Notes: generated by a model from the letters alone, not told the origin. A stretch of DNA of 64,000 bases from Candidatus Gastranaerophilales bacterium (GCA_900769355.1 CAAGGG010000023.1:1-64000); one strand, 5' to 3'. Counted from the stretch's first letter, positions 1 through 9,159 are shown. A program made the numbers and translations.

Positions 1-85
1 AACAAAAAATTTCATACAGAAAGCTGCTGAAAAGCAGTTTTCAATTCCTATTTCTCCCGTCCCACTCAGACGGGAGTTTTCTTAT
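1..85. repeat. Direct repeat copy 1 with hairpin and terminator
   Basis: These 85 bases recur identically at 222-306, a spacing of 221 bp; the copy may begin before the window. The unit holds a small CTGCT/AGCAG hairpin and then an 8-bp stem, CTCCCGTC (54-61) with GACGGGAG (69-76), followed by a T-rich run, the form of an intrinsic terminator reading rightward. It could be the duplicated 3' end of a gene or a small RNA lying to the left. No protein frame explains it. Confidence 0.75.
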
Positions 86-112
86 TTTTTAAGAATCTAA
101 TACCTAACAAAT

Positions 113-145
113 CAGACTCCGGATCGGAGTCCGGAGTGACAGTTA
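113..145. repeat. Interspersed hairpin repeat (TCCGGAGTGACA type), copy 1
   Basis: The self-complementary core GACTCCGGATCGGAGTC runs into CCGGAGTGACAGTTA. A copy with one difference lies at 12702-12734, in another spacer. Intergenic location, hairpin symmetry and near identity suggest a REP-like or MITE-like family. Copy number outside the window is unknown. Confidence 0.65.
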
Positions 146-221
146 CAGGTAAGTTGCTTACACGAAAATAGCAGCTACGTTAGTAATGTAGGTTGACTAC
201 CTGCCCAACACTCAAAAACAA

Positions 222-306
222 AACAAAAAATTTCATACAGAAAGCTGCTGAAAAGCAGTTTTCAATTCCTATTTCTCCCGTCCCACTCAGACGGGAGTTT
301 TCTTAT
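222..306. repeat. Direct repeat copy 2 with hairpin and terminator
   Basis: Identical to 1-85 and diverging at base 307. It keeps the 8-bp GC-rich stem (275-282 with 290-297) and T-run. The intervening 136 bases hold the TCCGGAGTGACA repeat and no convincing reading frame, so the left 490 bases of the window are non-coding repeat-rich sequence downstream of the minus-strand yajQ. Confidence 0.75.
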
Positions 307-380
307 GTTACAAAATAGTAATTACTTAGAGGGAGAGAAGCTTAGCCTTGCAACTATCTCTGTTTATAAGCCTGTATATT

Positions 381-406
381 AAGTCTTCCCTAATCAGGGA
401 AGATTT
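381..406. other. Hairpin downstream of yajQ
   Basis: AAGTCTTCCCT (381-391) pairs with AGGGAAGATTT (396-406), 10 of 11 positions. No T-run follows in either direction, so calling it a yajQ terminator is tentative. Confidence 0.35.
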
Positions 407-490
407 AGATGGGTAGGCAATATACTTGTTTTTGTCAACGAATTACTTAACACATACAAGAATGACGACTAAAGTAATTTCAATTCTCGT

Positions 491-991
491 TTACCTATAA
501 TTCGTAAACTGCAAAGGATAATCGTATTTTTCTTCATTCGATCTTAGAAGTTGAATGATTTCTTGCAAAACATCTTTATCTTTGCCGGAAACACGAACTT
601 GATCGCCTTGAATTGAAGCTTGAACCTTCTTTTTGCTGTCCTTAATATCTGACACAATCTTTTTGGCAAGTTCTTGTGTAAGTCCTTTTTTTAGTTTAAA
701 TACTTGTCGAACTTGTCCGCCGAGAGCGTTTTCAACAGGCTGAGCGTCCAAAATTCGTGTGCTCAAGTTGCGTTTTACAAGTTTAGTTTGCAAAATGTCA
801 ACGATATTTCTCAGTTTCATATCATCATTTGTGGTAATTGTAATTGTTTTATCTGCTTCCAATTCCACTGATGAATTTGAATCTTTTAGGTCAAACCTTG
901 ATGACACATCTCTTTTTACCTGATCGACAGCGTTTACAAGCTCTTGTCTGTCGAATTCTGAAACTATGTCAAAACTACAATCTTTTGCCAT
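491..991 (-). CDS. yajQ: YajQ family nucleotide-binding protein
   Basis: A 166-residue protein matching the YajQ/UPF0234 family over its full usual length. It starts with the characteristic MAKDCSFDIVSEFDRQELVNA, continues with the SRFDLKDS segment, and ends with the typical KYDYPLQFTNYR tail. Members are cytoplasmic proteins with two ferredoxin-like domains; some bind cyclic di-GMP and affect transcription, others bind nucleic acid, so the role here is inferred from the family only. A purine-rich GAAGGGAG Shine-Dalgarno lies just upstream of the ATG. It appears monocistronic, with a repeat-filled spacer downstream. Confidence 0.93.
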   Translation of the reverse strand: MAKDCSFDIVSEFDRQELVNAVDQVKRDVSSRFDLKDSNSSVELEADKTITITTNDDMKLRNIVDILQTKLVKRNLSTRILDAQPVENALGGQVRQVFKLKKGLTQELAKKIVSDIKDSKKKVQASIQGDQVRVSGKDKDVLQEIIQLLRSNEEKYDYPLQFTNYR

Positions 992-1128
992 ATTTAACTC
1001 CCTTCTTTTGTTTTGAAACCTTTGTGATTGGCGAAATAATCGCTTTTATAAATGGATTATAACATAGAAAAGTGCAAGATGAAAGAATCTTGCACTTATT
1101 TCCAATTTTGGGGTTGTATATTTATAAT

Positions 1129-1566
1129 TTATGGAGTTTGGGCTGTTGTGCTTTTTTTGCGACTAAATAGTCTTGTGAACCAGTTACCTTGCTTTGGTTT
1201 GCCGGTGACAAAATGTTTTAGAGAAGTCAAGCAATTTTTGGCATATTGGCTCAAACCACCGGCTTTTCTAATACTTTTTCTTAAAACGGGAATGCTTCCA
1301 AGCGCGATTGCTCCGCCGATTACCCAAAGAACTTTTTTAAGAGTTGATTTATCTTGATTTTCTTTTTTATGCATAATTTCGATTTTATCTCTATCGGGTT
1401 GTTGTCGCATTTGAACCCCGCCGAGGTATGAACTGCCACCTGCCATTCCGCCCATTCCGTAACCGTACATTGCGGGTGGAATTCCTGTTGTGTATGGCAT
1501 CGTGCCAAGTGAACTATTTGCCAAGTCCTGATACATTATAGGTGTATCAAAATCACCGCCTATCAT
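1129..1566 (-). CDS. Hypothetical protein with one membrane segment
   Basis: 145 residues, not recognised. The first 55 are rich in Gly, Met and Tyr (GYGMGGMAGG), as in a flexible low-complexity segment. A charged stretch follows (about 56-75), then one hydrophobic segment VLWVIGGAIALGSIPVL near 80-96, then a basic C-terminus with several Lys/Arg. This suggests a small single-pass or peripheral membrane protein. It is transcribed divergently from ftsI. No catalytic motif is visible. Confidence 0.6.
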   Translation of the reverse strand: MIGGDFDTPIMYQDLANSSLGTMPYTTGIPPAMYGYGMGGMAGGSSYLGGVQMRQQPDRDKIEIMHKKENQDKSTLKKVLWVIGGAIALGSIPVLRKSIRKAGGLSQYAKNCLTSLKHFVTGKPKQGNWFTRLFSRKKSTTAQTP

Positions 1567-1744
1567 AACGTTTTCTCCAAGCTTATAACTAACCTTACAT
1601 TTATATAAAGTATTTTTATGTGTAAAAATTTACTTTTTGTAAAGAAATATTAATATCAAGAAAGTTTCTTTAAATTAGTTAATATTTACGATTTTTCAGA
1701 TTAATTATGCTAAAATTAAGTAAGATAGTTTAGGGATAAAATAG

Positions 1745-3502
1745 ATGAGAGAAAGATTACGCAGGCGAGAACCTGAAAGCGAATTAGAAAAGCGTACCAA
1801 AAGATTTGAACAAGTTCTATTTTGGTTGCAATGTTTATATATATTTGTTGTTGCTTTATTAATTATATATTTGTTTTTTATTCAAGTTGTAGATGTTGGT
1901 AAATACAGAGCTCGTGCGAGAAGTCAGCGTGTAGGCAGAATTTTCTCAATGCGAGGAGATATTTATGACAGAAACGGGATTAAACTCGCAACAGACAAGG
2001 TTTATTGTGATGTCTACGCGCACCCTGCGGATTACGACCATACGCCGGAAGAGCTTGCAAAAATGCTTGCGCCACTTCTGAAAATGCCGAAAGATACGCT
2101 TTTGCAAAAGCTTAAAAAGCCGGGGCCTGTAATCACTCTTAAAAAGGATATTGATAGAAGTACTTCAAAACAAATTGCAAAGTTGCATTTGCGTGAAATA
2201 AGTTTGGGTAAGAAAAATACTCGTGAATACCCACAAGGTACGCTTGCTGCACATGTTTTAGGATATTACAATTTTGATGCCGATATCGCGAACGGTATTG
2301 AATATACTGCAAAAGACAGGCTTGAGCACGTTATTAACACTGTTAAGTATCAAAGAACTCGTGACGGAAAGATTATTTACGATTTTTCGACCGATCCTGT
2401 TGCGACAACCACAAATCCAAAAGGTGAAAATGTAACTTTGACGATTGATGCGGCAATTCAGCACGTTTGCGAAAAAGAAATTAAAAAGATGGTTGATGAA
2501 AAGCACGCAGAGCGTGGCACAGTAATTGTTATGAACCCTAAAAACGGTGAAATTCTGGCTTATGCTGTTTATCCGACTTTCGATCCGAATAATTACAGAA
2601 AAGCGACTCCGCAACAACTTAAAAATTGGACTTTGACCGATGTATTTCCACCAGGATCTACATTTAAGACAATTACCGTTGCGAGTGCTATGGATTTGGG
2701 CAAAATTAACGAACATTCAACTATTTTGGATACGGGTAAAACTTCAATCGGCAAATGGGAAATCAAAAACTATGACTATGCGGTTCACCCATATCCTGGA
2801 AATATTACGCTTGAATACTTATTTGAACACTCAAGTAATATCGGATCAATTAATGTTGCGAAATTGATGACCCCGTCTGAGTTTTACGGTGTTTTGAAAA
2901 AGTTCGGTTTTGGCTCAAAAACAGGTATCGATCTTCCTGGGGAATCTGTTGGACTTTTACCTTATTGGGCTCATTGGGATCAGGGAATTCATGCAACAAT
3001 GGCTTACGGCTATGGAACATCTGTAACTGCAATTCAGATGATTTCTGCTGTTCAAGCACTTGCGAACAATGGTGTTCGAGTTACTCCGCACGTTATAAAA
3101 TATTCTCAGGAAGAATTTGATAATAAAATTCACCATACACAAGTTATTCAACCATCTACTGCACAAGCAGTTACAAGACTTTTGGCGGCGAGTGTAAACA
3201 ATGGTAAATCTGTTATTAAAATGGATAGCTATAATGTTGCAGCAAAAACCGGTACTTCAAGAAAGCCGAAAGAAGGCGGTGCCGGCTATACCCCATACAC
3301 TTACACATCAACAATCGGTTATTTGCCGGCATCAGATCCGCAAGTCTTGATTTACGTAATGGTTGATAGTGCAAAAGTTGGTGCTATTTGGGGAAATACC
3401 GTTGCAGGTCCTGTTTTCCATGAGGTGTCAACACAAATTGCAAGAATTATGAATTTAAAACCGGATAAAGTTGCGCCGGTTACAACTAAAAAAATTAATT
3501 AA
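1745..3502 (+). CDS. ftsI: Penicillin-binding transpeptidase (PBP2/3 class, FtsI-like)
   Basis: 585 residues. A basic cytoplasmic tail is followed by one membrane anchor (about 28-48), the class B dimerisation domain and a C-terminal transpeptidase. All three active-site motifs are present: STFK with nucleophile Ser305, SSN at 363-365, and KTG at 501-503. The enzyme cross-links peptidoglycan stem peptides in the periplasm. The murE gene 17 bp downstream on the same strand argues for the division enzyme FtsI/PbpB rather than the elongation enzyme MrdA, since ftsI-murE is the classical dcw order. No PASTA domain is present. Which septal partners are used cannot be seen. Confidence 0.9.
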   Translation: MRERLRRREPESELEKRTKRFEQVLFWLQCLYIFVVALLIIYLFFIQVVDVGKYRARARSQRVGRIFSMRGDIYDRNGIKLATDKVYCDVYAHPADYDHTPEELAKMLAPLLKMPKDTLLQKLKKPGPVITLKKDIDRSTSKQIAKLHLREISLGKKNTREYPQGTLAAHVLGYYNFDADIANGIEYTAKDRLEHVINTVKYQRTRDGKIIYDFSTDPVATTTNPKGENVTLTIDAAIQHVCEKEIKKMVDEKHAERGTVIVMNPKNGEILAYAVYPTFDPNNYRKATPQQLKNWTLTDVFPPGSTFKTITVASAMDLGKINEHSTILDTGKTSIGKWEIKNYDYAVHPYPGNITLEYLFEHSSNIGSINVAKLMTPSEFYGVLKKFGFGSKTGIDLPGESVGLLPYWAHWDQGIHATMAYGYGTSVTAIQMISAVQALANNGVRVTPHVIKYSQEEFDNKIHHTQVIQPSTAQAVTRLLAASVNNGKSVIKMDSYNVAAKTGTSRKPKEGGAGYTPYTYTSTIGYLPASDPQVLIYVMVDSAKVGAIWGNTVAGPVFHEVSTQIARIMNLKPDKVAPVTTKKIN

Positions 3503-3519
3503 TACATAAGGAGAAATAA

Positions 3520-5016
3520 ATGAAACTTGATGAACTTATTGAATATTTAGACTATAAAGATTTGATTAACTTCAAAAATATTGATATAACAGGAATTTCA
3601 TATAATTCCAAAACGACTAAAAAAGGTGATATTTTCGTTTGTTTAGTTGGCGAGCACACTGACGGACATGAATATGCTCAAGATGCTATAAATGCTGGAG
3701 CTGCGGCACTGTTGGTCGAAAGAAAAGTTGAAGGAACTAAAATCCCGCAAGTCGTTGTTTCATCAACTCGTCATAAAATAGCTGATATTGCAGACAGATT
3801 TTATTCTTGTCCTTCAAAAGGTATTAATTTGATTGGTGTTACAGGCACAAACGGAAAAACAACTGTTACTCACCTTATTCAAAAAATCTTTGAAGAAAAC
3901 AATCAAAAATGTGCTCTTATTGGGACTTTGGGTTACAAACTTTCCTCAAATGGAGAATATAGAGATGCAAAACACACTACTCCACAGGCTCCTGAGCTTC
4001 AAGCAACTTTGAGAATGATTAAAGACGTTGAAAAAATTGACAATGTTGTTATGGAAGTTAGTTCACACGCTCTTGACCAAAACAGAGTCGGCGGTTGCAG
4101 ATTTAATGGTGCTGTGTTTACAAACTTAACCCAAGACCATTTGGATTATCACATCACAATGGACAATTATTTTAAAGCAAAAGCTTTGTTGTTCAATAGA
4201 TTGACAGAAGGTGATTTTGCAGTAATTAATGCGGACGATGAATATGGCGACAGATTTATCAGTGAAGTTCCGGAAGGTGTAAATGTTTTCACTTATGGTG
4301 TAAAACAGCAGAGCGATGTAATGGCTCGGGATATTCATTTTTCATTGAACGGTGCTGAATTTACACTTGTAACAGGTGATCACGTAAACAATGACGGAAA
4401 ACTTGAACATAAAGTGAACCTTCACATGAACGGAATGTTCAGTGTTTACAATGTTTTGGCAGCAGTTACGGCAGCTCTTGCAATGGGAATTGATATTGAA
4501 GTCGCTCTAAAAGCTTTGCAAAACGTAAAAGGGGTTGCAGGAAGATTTGAAGTTGTTGTCAAAAAGCCGCTTGTAATTGTAGATTACGCACACACTCCGG
4601 ACGGATTGGAAAATGTTTTGAAATCAGCTCGTGAAATTACACCAACTGATGGAAAACTTATTTGTTTATTTGGTTGTGGTGGCGACAGAGATGCCACAAA
4701 ACGACCTAAAATGGGTGCTATTGCCGAAAAACTCGCTGATAAAATAGTTATCACAAGTGACAATCCTCGTTCTGAGGATCCACAAGTTATTATTACAGAC
4801 ATTATTGCAGGTTTGAAGTCTGTAAATACCGAAAACGTAGTTGTCGAACCGGATAGAGGTACTGCTATTGCTCTTTTGAAAACAATTGCGAATAACAATG
4901 ACGTGGTTTTGATTGCCGGAAAAGGTCACGAAAACTACCAAATCTTAAAAGACAAAACTATTCACTTCGACGATAGAGAAGAAGCTCATAAAGTTTTTGA
5001 AGGTAGTGTGATTTAG
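3520..5016 (+). CDS. murE: UDP-MurNAc-tripeptide ligase MurE
   Basis: 498 residues, the usual length. It carries the Mur ligase ATP-binding loop GVTGTNGKTTVTH near residues 107-119, the central DYAHTPDGL segment and the C-terminal GKGHENYQ. The DNPRSEDP motif is the signature of enzymes that add meso-diaminopimelate rather than lysine to UDP-MurNAc-L-Ala-D-Glu, so the wall is predicted to be DAP-type. This agrees with the nearby dapA. A clear AAGGAG Shine-Dalgarno precedes the ATG. It lies 17 bp after ftsI and is probably co-transcribed with it. Confidence 0.95.
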   Translation: MKLDELIEYLDYKDLINFKNIDITGISYNSKTTKKGDIFVCLVGEHTDGHEYAQDAINAGAAALLVERKVEGTKIPQVVVSSTRHKIADIADRFYSCPSKGINLIGVTGTNGKTTVTHLIQKIFEENNQKCALIGTLGYKLSSNGEYRDAKHTTPQAPELQATLRMIKDVEKIDNVVMEVSSHALDQNRVGGCRFNGAVFTNLTQDHLDYHITMDNYFKAKALLFNRLTEGDFAVINADDEYGDRFISEVPEGVNVFTYGVKQQSDVMARDIHFSLNGAEFTLVTGDHVNNDGKLEHKVNLHMNGMFSVYNVLAAVTAALAMGIDIEVALKALQNVKGVAGRFEVVVKKPLVIVDYAHTPDGLENVLKSAREITPTDGKLICLFGCGGDRDATKRPKMGAIAEKLADKIVITSDNPRSEDPQVIITDIIAGLKSVNTENVVVEPDRGTAIALLKTIANNNDVVLIAGKGHENYQILKDKTIHFDDREEAHKVFEGSVI

Positions 5017-5027
5017 TGAAAACTGTC

Positions 5028-5046
5028 CTCTCTCCTAGGGAGAGAG
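5028..5046. repeat. CTCTCTCC/GGAGAGAG hairpin repeat
   Basis: Perfect 8-bp stem (5028-5035 with 5039-5046) with a TAG loop, sitting between murE and nagA. A related imperfect CCCTCTCCCC/GAGGGAG element lies near 9257-9281, between rplA and rplK. It is a common-looking intergenic hairpin type and probably carries no gene. Confidence 0.5.
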
Positions 5047-5067
5047 TTAGAGAGAGGGGTTAATGTT

Positions 5068-6018
5068 ATGCAGACCAAACTTATAATTGAACAGCATTTT
5101 CATGGTTGCTTTGGAATTGATTTTAACAAAGCAACTGTTGAAGATGTTTTATATTTGTCAAAAGAAATTTTGAAATATGGTATCGGAGGAATATTTCCGA
5201 CACTTGTAACTGATAGTGTTGAAAATATTAAACGAGCAACGGCTGTTATTAAAGAAGCTGCATCAAGACAAACGGCTGGCATGGCAAAGATTTTAGGAAT
5301 TCACCTTGAAGGAATTTTTATTAACCCTGAAAAAAAAGGAATTCACAATCCTGTGCATTTTATGTTGCCGACGATTGAAAATTATAAATTGGTAGAAGAT
5401 GATTTTATCAAAATCGTGACTCTTGCACCAGAATTGGTTCCAGGTGCAAATAGGCAAATAGGCGAAGAGGCAAACTCTTTGATATCCTACCTTCGTTCAA
5501 AGAATGTAAAAGTTCAGGCAGGACACTGTGTTGGTGGTGATTTGGCAGGCTGTACAGGAGTTACTCATTTATTTAATGCAATGAGTGGAGTGGCTCATCG
5601 AGGCGAAACAACAGCCCTTTCAGCTCTTGTTGATGATGAAATTTATACAGAAATAATTGGTGATGGAATTCATGTTTCTGACAAGGCGTTGGAGCTTGTA
5701 TTCAAGGCAAAACCGATTGATAAAGTGCTTTTAATCAGCGATAGTTTGCCAATAACTTGCAGTGATTTAAAAGAAATGGTTTTCGCTGATGAAAAAGTAT
5801 ATTATGACGGTGTGAAAGCGACTTCCAAAGAAGGTACAATTGCCGGCAGTACAACTATGATTCCAAAGATTATAAAACGCTTAAAAAATGTCGGACTCGT
5901 GGACGAAAAACAAATTTCGCAACTTATTCAAAACACTTATGATTATCACAATATAGACCTAAAAGGATATATTGAGTGGGATAAAAATTGCGACATTATA
6001 ACCGTTCATTCAAGATAA
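5068..6018 (+). CDS. nagA: N-acetylglucosamine-6-phosphate deacetylase (short form)
   Basis: Amidohydrolase of 316 residues with the NagA motif series: metal-binding HFHGCFGIDF near the N-terminus, GIHLEGIF with the metal-ligand Glu, GHCVGGDL and VTHLFNAMSG with the metal-ligand His residues, IIGDGIHV, and the catalytic Asp in LISDSLP. It deacetylates GlcNAc-6-phosphate in amino-sugar or wall recycling. It is about 60 residues shorter than typical NagA because the N-terminal half of the beta-sandwich is missing and the protein begins almost at the first metal site. It follows ftsI-murE on the same strand and has an AGAGGGG Shine-Dalgarno. Substrate specificity is inferred from the family. Confidence 0.85.
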   Translation: MQTKLIIEQHFHGCFGIDFNKATVEDVLYLSKEILKYGIGGIFPTLVTDSVENIKRATAVIKEAASRQTAGMAKILGIHLEGIFINPEKKGIHNPVHFMLPTIENYKLVEDDFIKIVTLAPELVPGANRQIGEEANSLISYLRSKNVKVQAGHCVGGDLAGCTGVTHLFNAMSGVAHRGETTALSALVDDEIYTEIIGDGIHVSDKALELVFKAKPIDKVLLISDSLPITCSDLKEMVFADEKVYYDGVKATSKEGTIAGSTTMIPKIIKRLKNVGLVDEKQISQLIQNTYDYHNIDLKGYIEWDKNCDIITVHSR

Positions 6019-7287
6019 TTAGGCGTAATTCCAAATATAATCAACAATCTCTGATGTCGAGTAAATATTTTTTATGACAAGAAACTCTTTTTTAGTTTTT
6101 TCTTTTACATAAGACAGTGATTTGCCGTCTAAAAATAGCTCAGTATAAGGTTTTAGCATAACTGATGAAATTACGACAACATCTGTGTCAATATCTTTGA
6201 CAGTTCGAATCAAATCGTCTGTTGTGATTAGACCGGAAACCGTTATGTCACGCCCCCAATATTCTGATTTTACAGGTGCTACAACGACTTCAAGATTTTT
6301 TATTTTGTTTAATTTTTTTGCGATGCGTTCAATTGCATAAAGAGCTGCAACTCCGGGGGCAAAAGTCATTTTCAAAGGTTTTTCAAGCTTTTTAGGCAAC
6401 TCTTGGGCTTTAAAATCTTCTAAAAGCATTCTAAGAGAACCAACCCCGTCGTCAAGCTGGTTGTAGCTTCCATAATATTTTGCCGGAGGAATATCTTTGC
6501 CAGCAAGAATAAAGAATTCGTCAGAACAGCAAACTCGCTTGTATTTAGAGGCTATTTCAAGGGTTTCTATCGCACATTGTTTATCCACCTGTTTTAAGCT
6601 TTCTTGTCTAAATTGTGTAATTCCAACAGGCACAATTGCAACGGAAAGAACCGTATTTTTAAGTTTTGCAAGGTCTGAAAGCGTGCGCTCAAGCTCTTTC
6701 CCGTCATTCAGCCCAGGACAAAGTACGATTTGTGCATGAAACGGGATTTTGTTTTTTCTGAACCATTGAAGATTTTCCAATGCTTTGCCGGCGTTTGGGT
6801 TTCGGAGCATTTTGACTCGTAATTCAGGATTTGTCGTATGCACAGAAACATAAAACGGACCAAGGTGCATTCTTTTAATTCTATCCCTATCTGCGTCGTT
6901 GATGTTTGTTAGTGTAATATAAGTTCCTTGCAAATACGAAAGCCTGTAATCGTCATCTTTTATGTACAAAGTGTCGCGTAGACCTTTAGGTTGTTGATCT
7001 ACAAAGCAAAAAATACAATGATTTAAACATGGTTTAATCCTGTCAAAAACAGCACTTTCAAACACAATCCCCAAATCTTCGTCATAATCTTTTTCGAGTT
7101 CAATGACTTCAATTTCTCCATCAGTCTTTTTTATTTCCAATGTTAGAAAATCTGATTTGCACAAAAAATTGTAATCAATCATATCAAGCATTTTGGTATC
7201 ATCAATTGACAAAATCTCATCACCTGAGCGGATTTCAAGCTCTTCGGCAATAGAGCCTTCTATTACAGAACTAACTATTGCCGGCAT
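6019..7287 (-). CDS. PDZ-radical SAM DUF512 protein
   Basis: 422 residues from the ATG at 7287. Residues 1-55 form a PDZ-like domain (EGSIAEELEIRSGDEILSID), followed by a radical SAM core whose cluster motif is CLNHCIFC, then a C-terminal DUF512-type region. The architecture matches a conserved FeS-containing oxidoreductase family that I know mainly from Cyanobacteria and some Firmicutes; its reaction is not established. An in-frame ATG seven codons upstream would deepen the overlap with the upstream PadR gene, so MPAIVSSV is preferred. The gene is convergent with nagA and ends one base after it. Confidence 0.85.
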   Translation of the reverse strand: MPAIVSSVIEGSIAEELEIRSGDEILSIDDTKMLDMIDYNFLCKSDFLTLEIKKTDGEIEVIELEKDYDEDLGIVFESAVFDRIKPCLNHCIFCFVDQQPKGLRDTLYIKDDDYRLSYLQGTYITLTNINDADRDRIKRMHLGPFYVSVHTTNPELRVKMLRNPNAGKALENLQWFRKNKIPFHAQIVLCPGLNDGKELERTLSDLAKLKNTVLSVAIVPVGITQFRQESLKQVDKQCAIETLEIASKYKRVCCSDEFFILAGKDIPPAKYYGSYNQLDDGVGSLRMLLEDFKAQELPKKLEKPLKMTFAPGVAALYAIERIAKKLNKIKNLEVVVAPVKSEYWGRDITVSGLITTDDLIRTVKDIDTDVVVISSVMLKPYTELFLDGKSLSYVKEKTKKEFLVIKNIYSTSEIVDYIWNYA

Positions 7288-7795
7288 TATCTTTCTCCAA
7301 TCCTTCAACGAGGGTAATTAAATTTGAAAACTCGCATAATGCATTGTCAATAACAACTTTTTGATAGAAATTTATGTGGTTGTAATCGTCATTCAAAACA
7401 TTTTGTGAAAGAGTCTTAAACTGCATAGCACGAGATTTTACCGAAAAAAACAGCCTTTTTCTTTCATCGGTATTAAGGCAATCAGCACAACAAAGTTTTG
7501 CTCTTGCGTTTGACAAAAATTGAAGCGGATTATCGCTCAAATCTTCTAATATCAAACGTTTCAATTCTGCAATACCATTTCTAGAAATTTCGTAATAAAC
7601 AGAAAGTTTTCCGCCATCAGACATAGTTTTGCGGGACGTCAAACATTCTTTTTCTTCAAGTCTGCGAAGTGCCGGTTTTAACGCGCCAAAACTCGGTTTT
7701 GTGAATGGTGCAAAGTTTTCGTCGATTCGTTTTTGAATTGAGTACATCGTAAAGTCTCGTTTTAATAAGACATAAAGGATTAATAATTCTATCAT
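7271..7795 (-). CDS. PadR family transcriptional regulator
   Basis: 174 residues. The N-terminal half is a winged helix of PadR type: LYVLLKRDFTMYSIQKRI, then a GALKPALRRLEEKECL recognition region and the YYEISRNGIAELKRL wing. The C-terminal half (about 90-174) is the helical PadR dimerisation domain. It overlaps the downstream radical SAM gene by about 17 bp, so the two are probably co-transcribed. A TATATT box preceded by TGC ends 6 nt before the ATG and no Shine-Dalgarno is present, which suggests a leaderless transcript. The ligand is unknown; autoregulation would be usual for the family. Confidence 0.85.
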   Translation of the reverse strand: MIELLILYVLLKRDFTMYSIQKRIDENFAPFTKPSFGALKPALRRLEEKECLTSRKTMSDGGKLSVYYEISRNGIAELKRLILEDLSDNPLQFLSNARAKLCCADCLNTDERKRLFFSVKSRAMQFKTLSQNVLNDDYNHINFYQKVVIDNALCEFSNLITLVEGLEKDNAGNS

Positions 7796-7834
7796 AGTTT
7801 TAATATAGCATAAAAATTAATTAAAAAAATACTA

Positions 7835-7865
7835 TTTTTGTCCCGCAGTCCGCTCAGGACAAAAA
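7835..7865. terminator. Bidirectional-looking hairpin
   Basis: TTTTTGTCC (7835-7843) pairs perfectly with GGACAAAAA (7857-7865). Read on the minus strand it follows nothing but the 7898-8305 gene, for which it would be the terminator: a short stem with T-tract 3' arm. Confidence 0.5.
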
Positions 7866-7897
7866 TATAAAAAAGTGGAGTAGATGTCTAGCTATTT

Positions 7898-8305
7898 TTA
7901 TGCATTATAATCCAATTTATTTCCGACGTTTTCAGTTTTCATAGCTTGCGCTTGCATTTTTATTCCACGAGCTTGTGATGCAACTTTATAATCTTGTTCA
8001 GACGGATCTCCAGGAGCCATCGCTGATTTTATAACTGTATTGGCATCATCTATTGTTTTTTGTGGATTATTAGGGTTTAAAGATGGCATTTTTATGTTTA
8101 CGTGTCCGCCAACAGGAATTCCATCTGCATTTTTCTCAATAACAATCGAGCCGGCAAGAGAGCCACTTGCTGCTTTGTGCGCTGCTTCATGTGCATAAAT
8201 TTCGTCGTAATTCTTTTTAATTAAAGCATCTTTTTGAGCTTTTCTTTGTTCTTTTTGCCGTTCAATAGGATTTGAAAAATTATAAAAAAGATTAATTCCT
8301 GCCAT
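7898..8305 (-). CDS. SprA-related putative zinc metalloprotease
   Basis: 135 residues with an HExxH zinc signature in EIYAHEAAHKAASGSLAGS (about residues 35-53), followed by DGIPVGGHVNIKMP and a helical C-terminal segment. This pattern matches the SprA-related family (PF12118 as I recall it), where a YAHEQAHKAAAG-like helix precedes a GGHV strand. No signal peptide is seen. The family is annotated as putative metallopeptidase but function is not proven. A strong AGAGGG Shine-Dalgarno precedes the ATG. It is a single gene flanked by terminator-like hairpins. Confidence 0.75.
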   Translation of the reverse strand: MAGINLFYNFSNPIERQKEQRKAQKDALIKKNYDEIYAHEAAHKAASGSLAGSIVIEKNADGIPVGGHVNIKMPSLNPNNPQKTIDDANTVIKSAMAPGDPSEQDYKVASQARGIKMQAQAMKTENVGNKLDYNA

Positions 8306-8380
8306 ATTCTAACCCTCTTAATACACACTATCTGCTAATATTGTAGCATATTTTTTTGAGTTTTACAAGTGTTTTGCATA

Positions 8381-8414
8381 AAAAAAGAGTTCCTTATTTA
8401 AGGAACTCTTTTTT
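8381..8414 (-). terminator. Strong terminator after rplA
   Basis: Sixteen-base arms, AAAAAAGAGTTCCTTA (8381-8396) and its exact complement (8399-8414), form a long A/T-flanked hairpin with T-tracts on both strands. It ends the rplK-rplA operon on the minus strand. Because rplJ and rplL do not follow, it explains why L1 is the last gene here. Confidence 0.9.
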
Positions 8415-8433
8415 TTATTATTTGATAACTTGA

Positions 8434-9159
8434 CTATGCCATCAATTCTTTAACTTCTGCTGCGAAGTTTTTAGGATCAAGTTTAATACCAGGTCCCATT
8501 GTTGTTGATAGGTAAACTGATTTTACAAATGTACCTTTTGCAGAAGCAGGTTTTGCTCTCAAAATTGCATCAGCAAGAGTTGCATAGTTTTTCAACAAGT
8601 CTTCTTCGCTGAATTCGATTTTACCAACCGGACAGTGAATCATACCTTGTTTATCAGCTCTGTATTCAACTTTACCAGCTTTAGCATCTTGAACTGCTTT
8701 AGCTACGTCCATTGTTACAGTACCTGTTTTAGGGTTTGGCATCAAGCCTTTTGGACCTAACACTCTACCTAATTTACCAAGCATACCCATACAATCAGGT
8801 GTTGCAATCAATGTATCAAAATCAAACCAACCGTCAGAAATTTTTTCGATAATTTCTTCAGCACCAGCGAAATCAGCACCAGCTTCTTTTGCTTCAGTAG
8901 CTTTAGGTCCTTTTGCGATAACGCAAACTTTTACAGTTTTACCAAGACCAGCCGGCAATACAACTGTAGATCTGATTTGTTGGTCAGCTTGACGAACATC
9001 AATACCTAATCTCATGTGGCATTCTACTGTTTCGTTGAATTTAGAAACTTCTTTAGAAATTTCTTTCAACTTTTTAATTGTATCAACTGCAGTTGCCGGT
9101 TGAACAAATCCTTCCAACATTTCCTGCATTTTCTTTTGTTTTTTAGTTAATTTACTCAT
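8434..9159 (-). CDS. rplA: 50S ribosomal protein L1
   Basis: 241 residues, close to the usual 230-235. It carries the conserved L1 blocks [35 protein letters not shown] and [17 protein letters not shown], and ends with [12 protein letters not shown]1 binds 23S rRNA at the L1 stalk and represses its own operon by binding the mRNA leader in many bacteria. It lies downstream of rplK in the same transcription unit. The 26 bases before its ATG closely resemble those before rplK. Confidence 0.98.
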   Translation of the reverse strand: MSKLTKKQKKMQEMLEGFVQPATAVDTIKKLKEISKEVSKFNETVECHMRLGIDVRQADQQIRSTVVLPAGLGKTVKVCVIAKGPKATEAKEAGADFAGAEEIIEKISDGWFDFDTLIATPDCMGMLGKLGRVLGPKGLMPNPKTGTVTMDVAKAVQDAKAGKVEYRADKQGMIHCPVGKIEFSEEDLLKNYATLADAILRAKPASAKGTFVKSVYLSTTMGPGIKLDPKNFAAEVKELMA

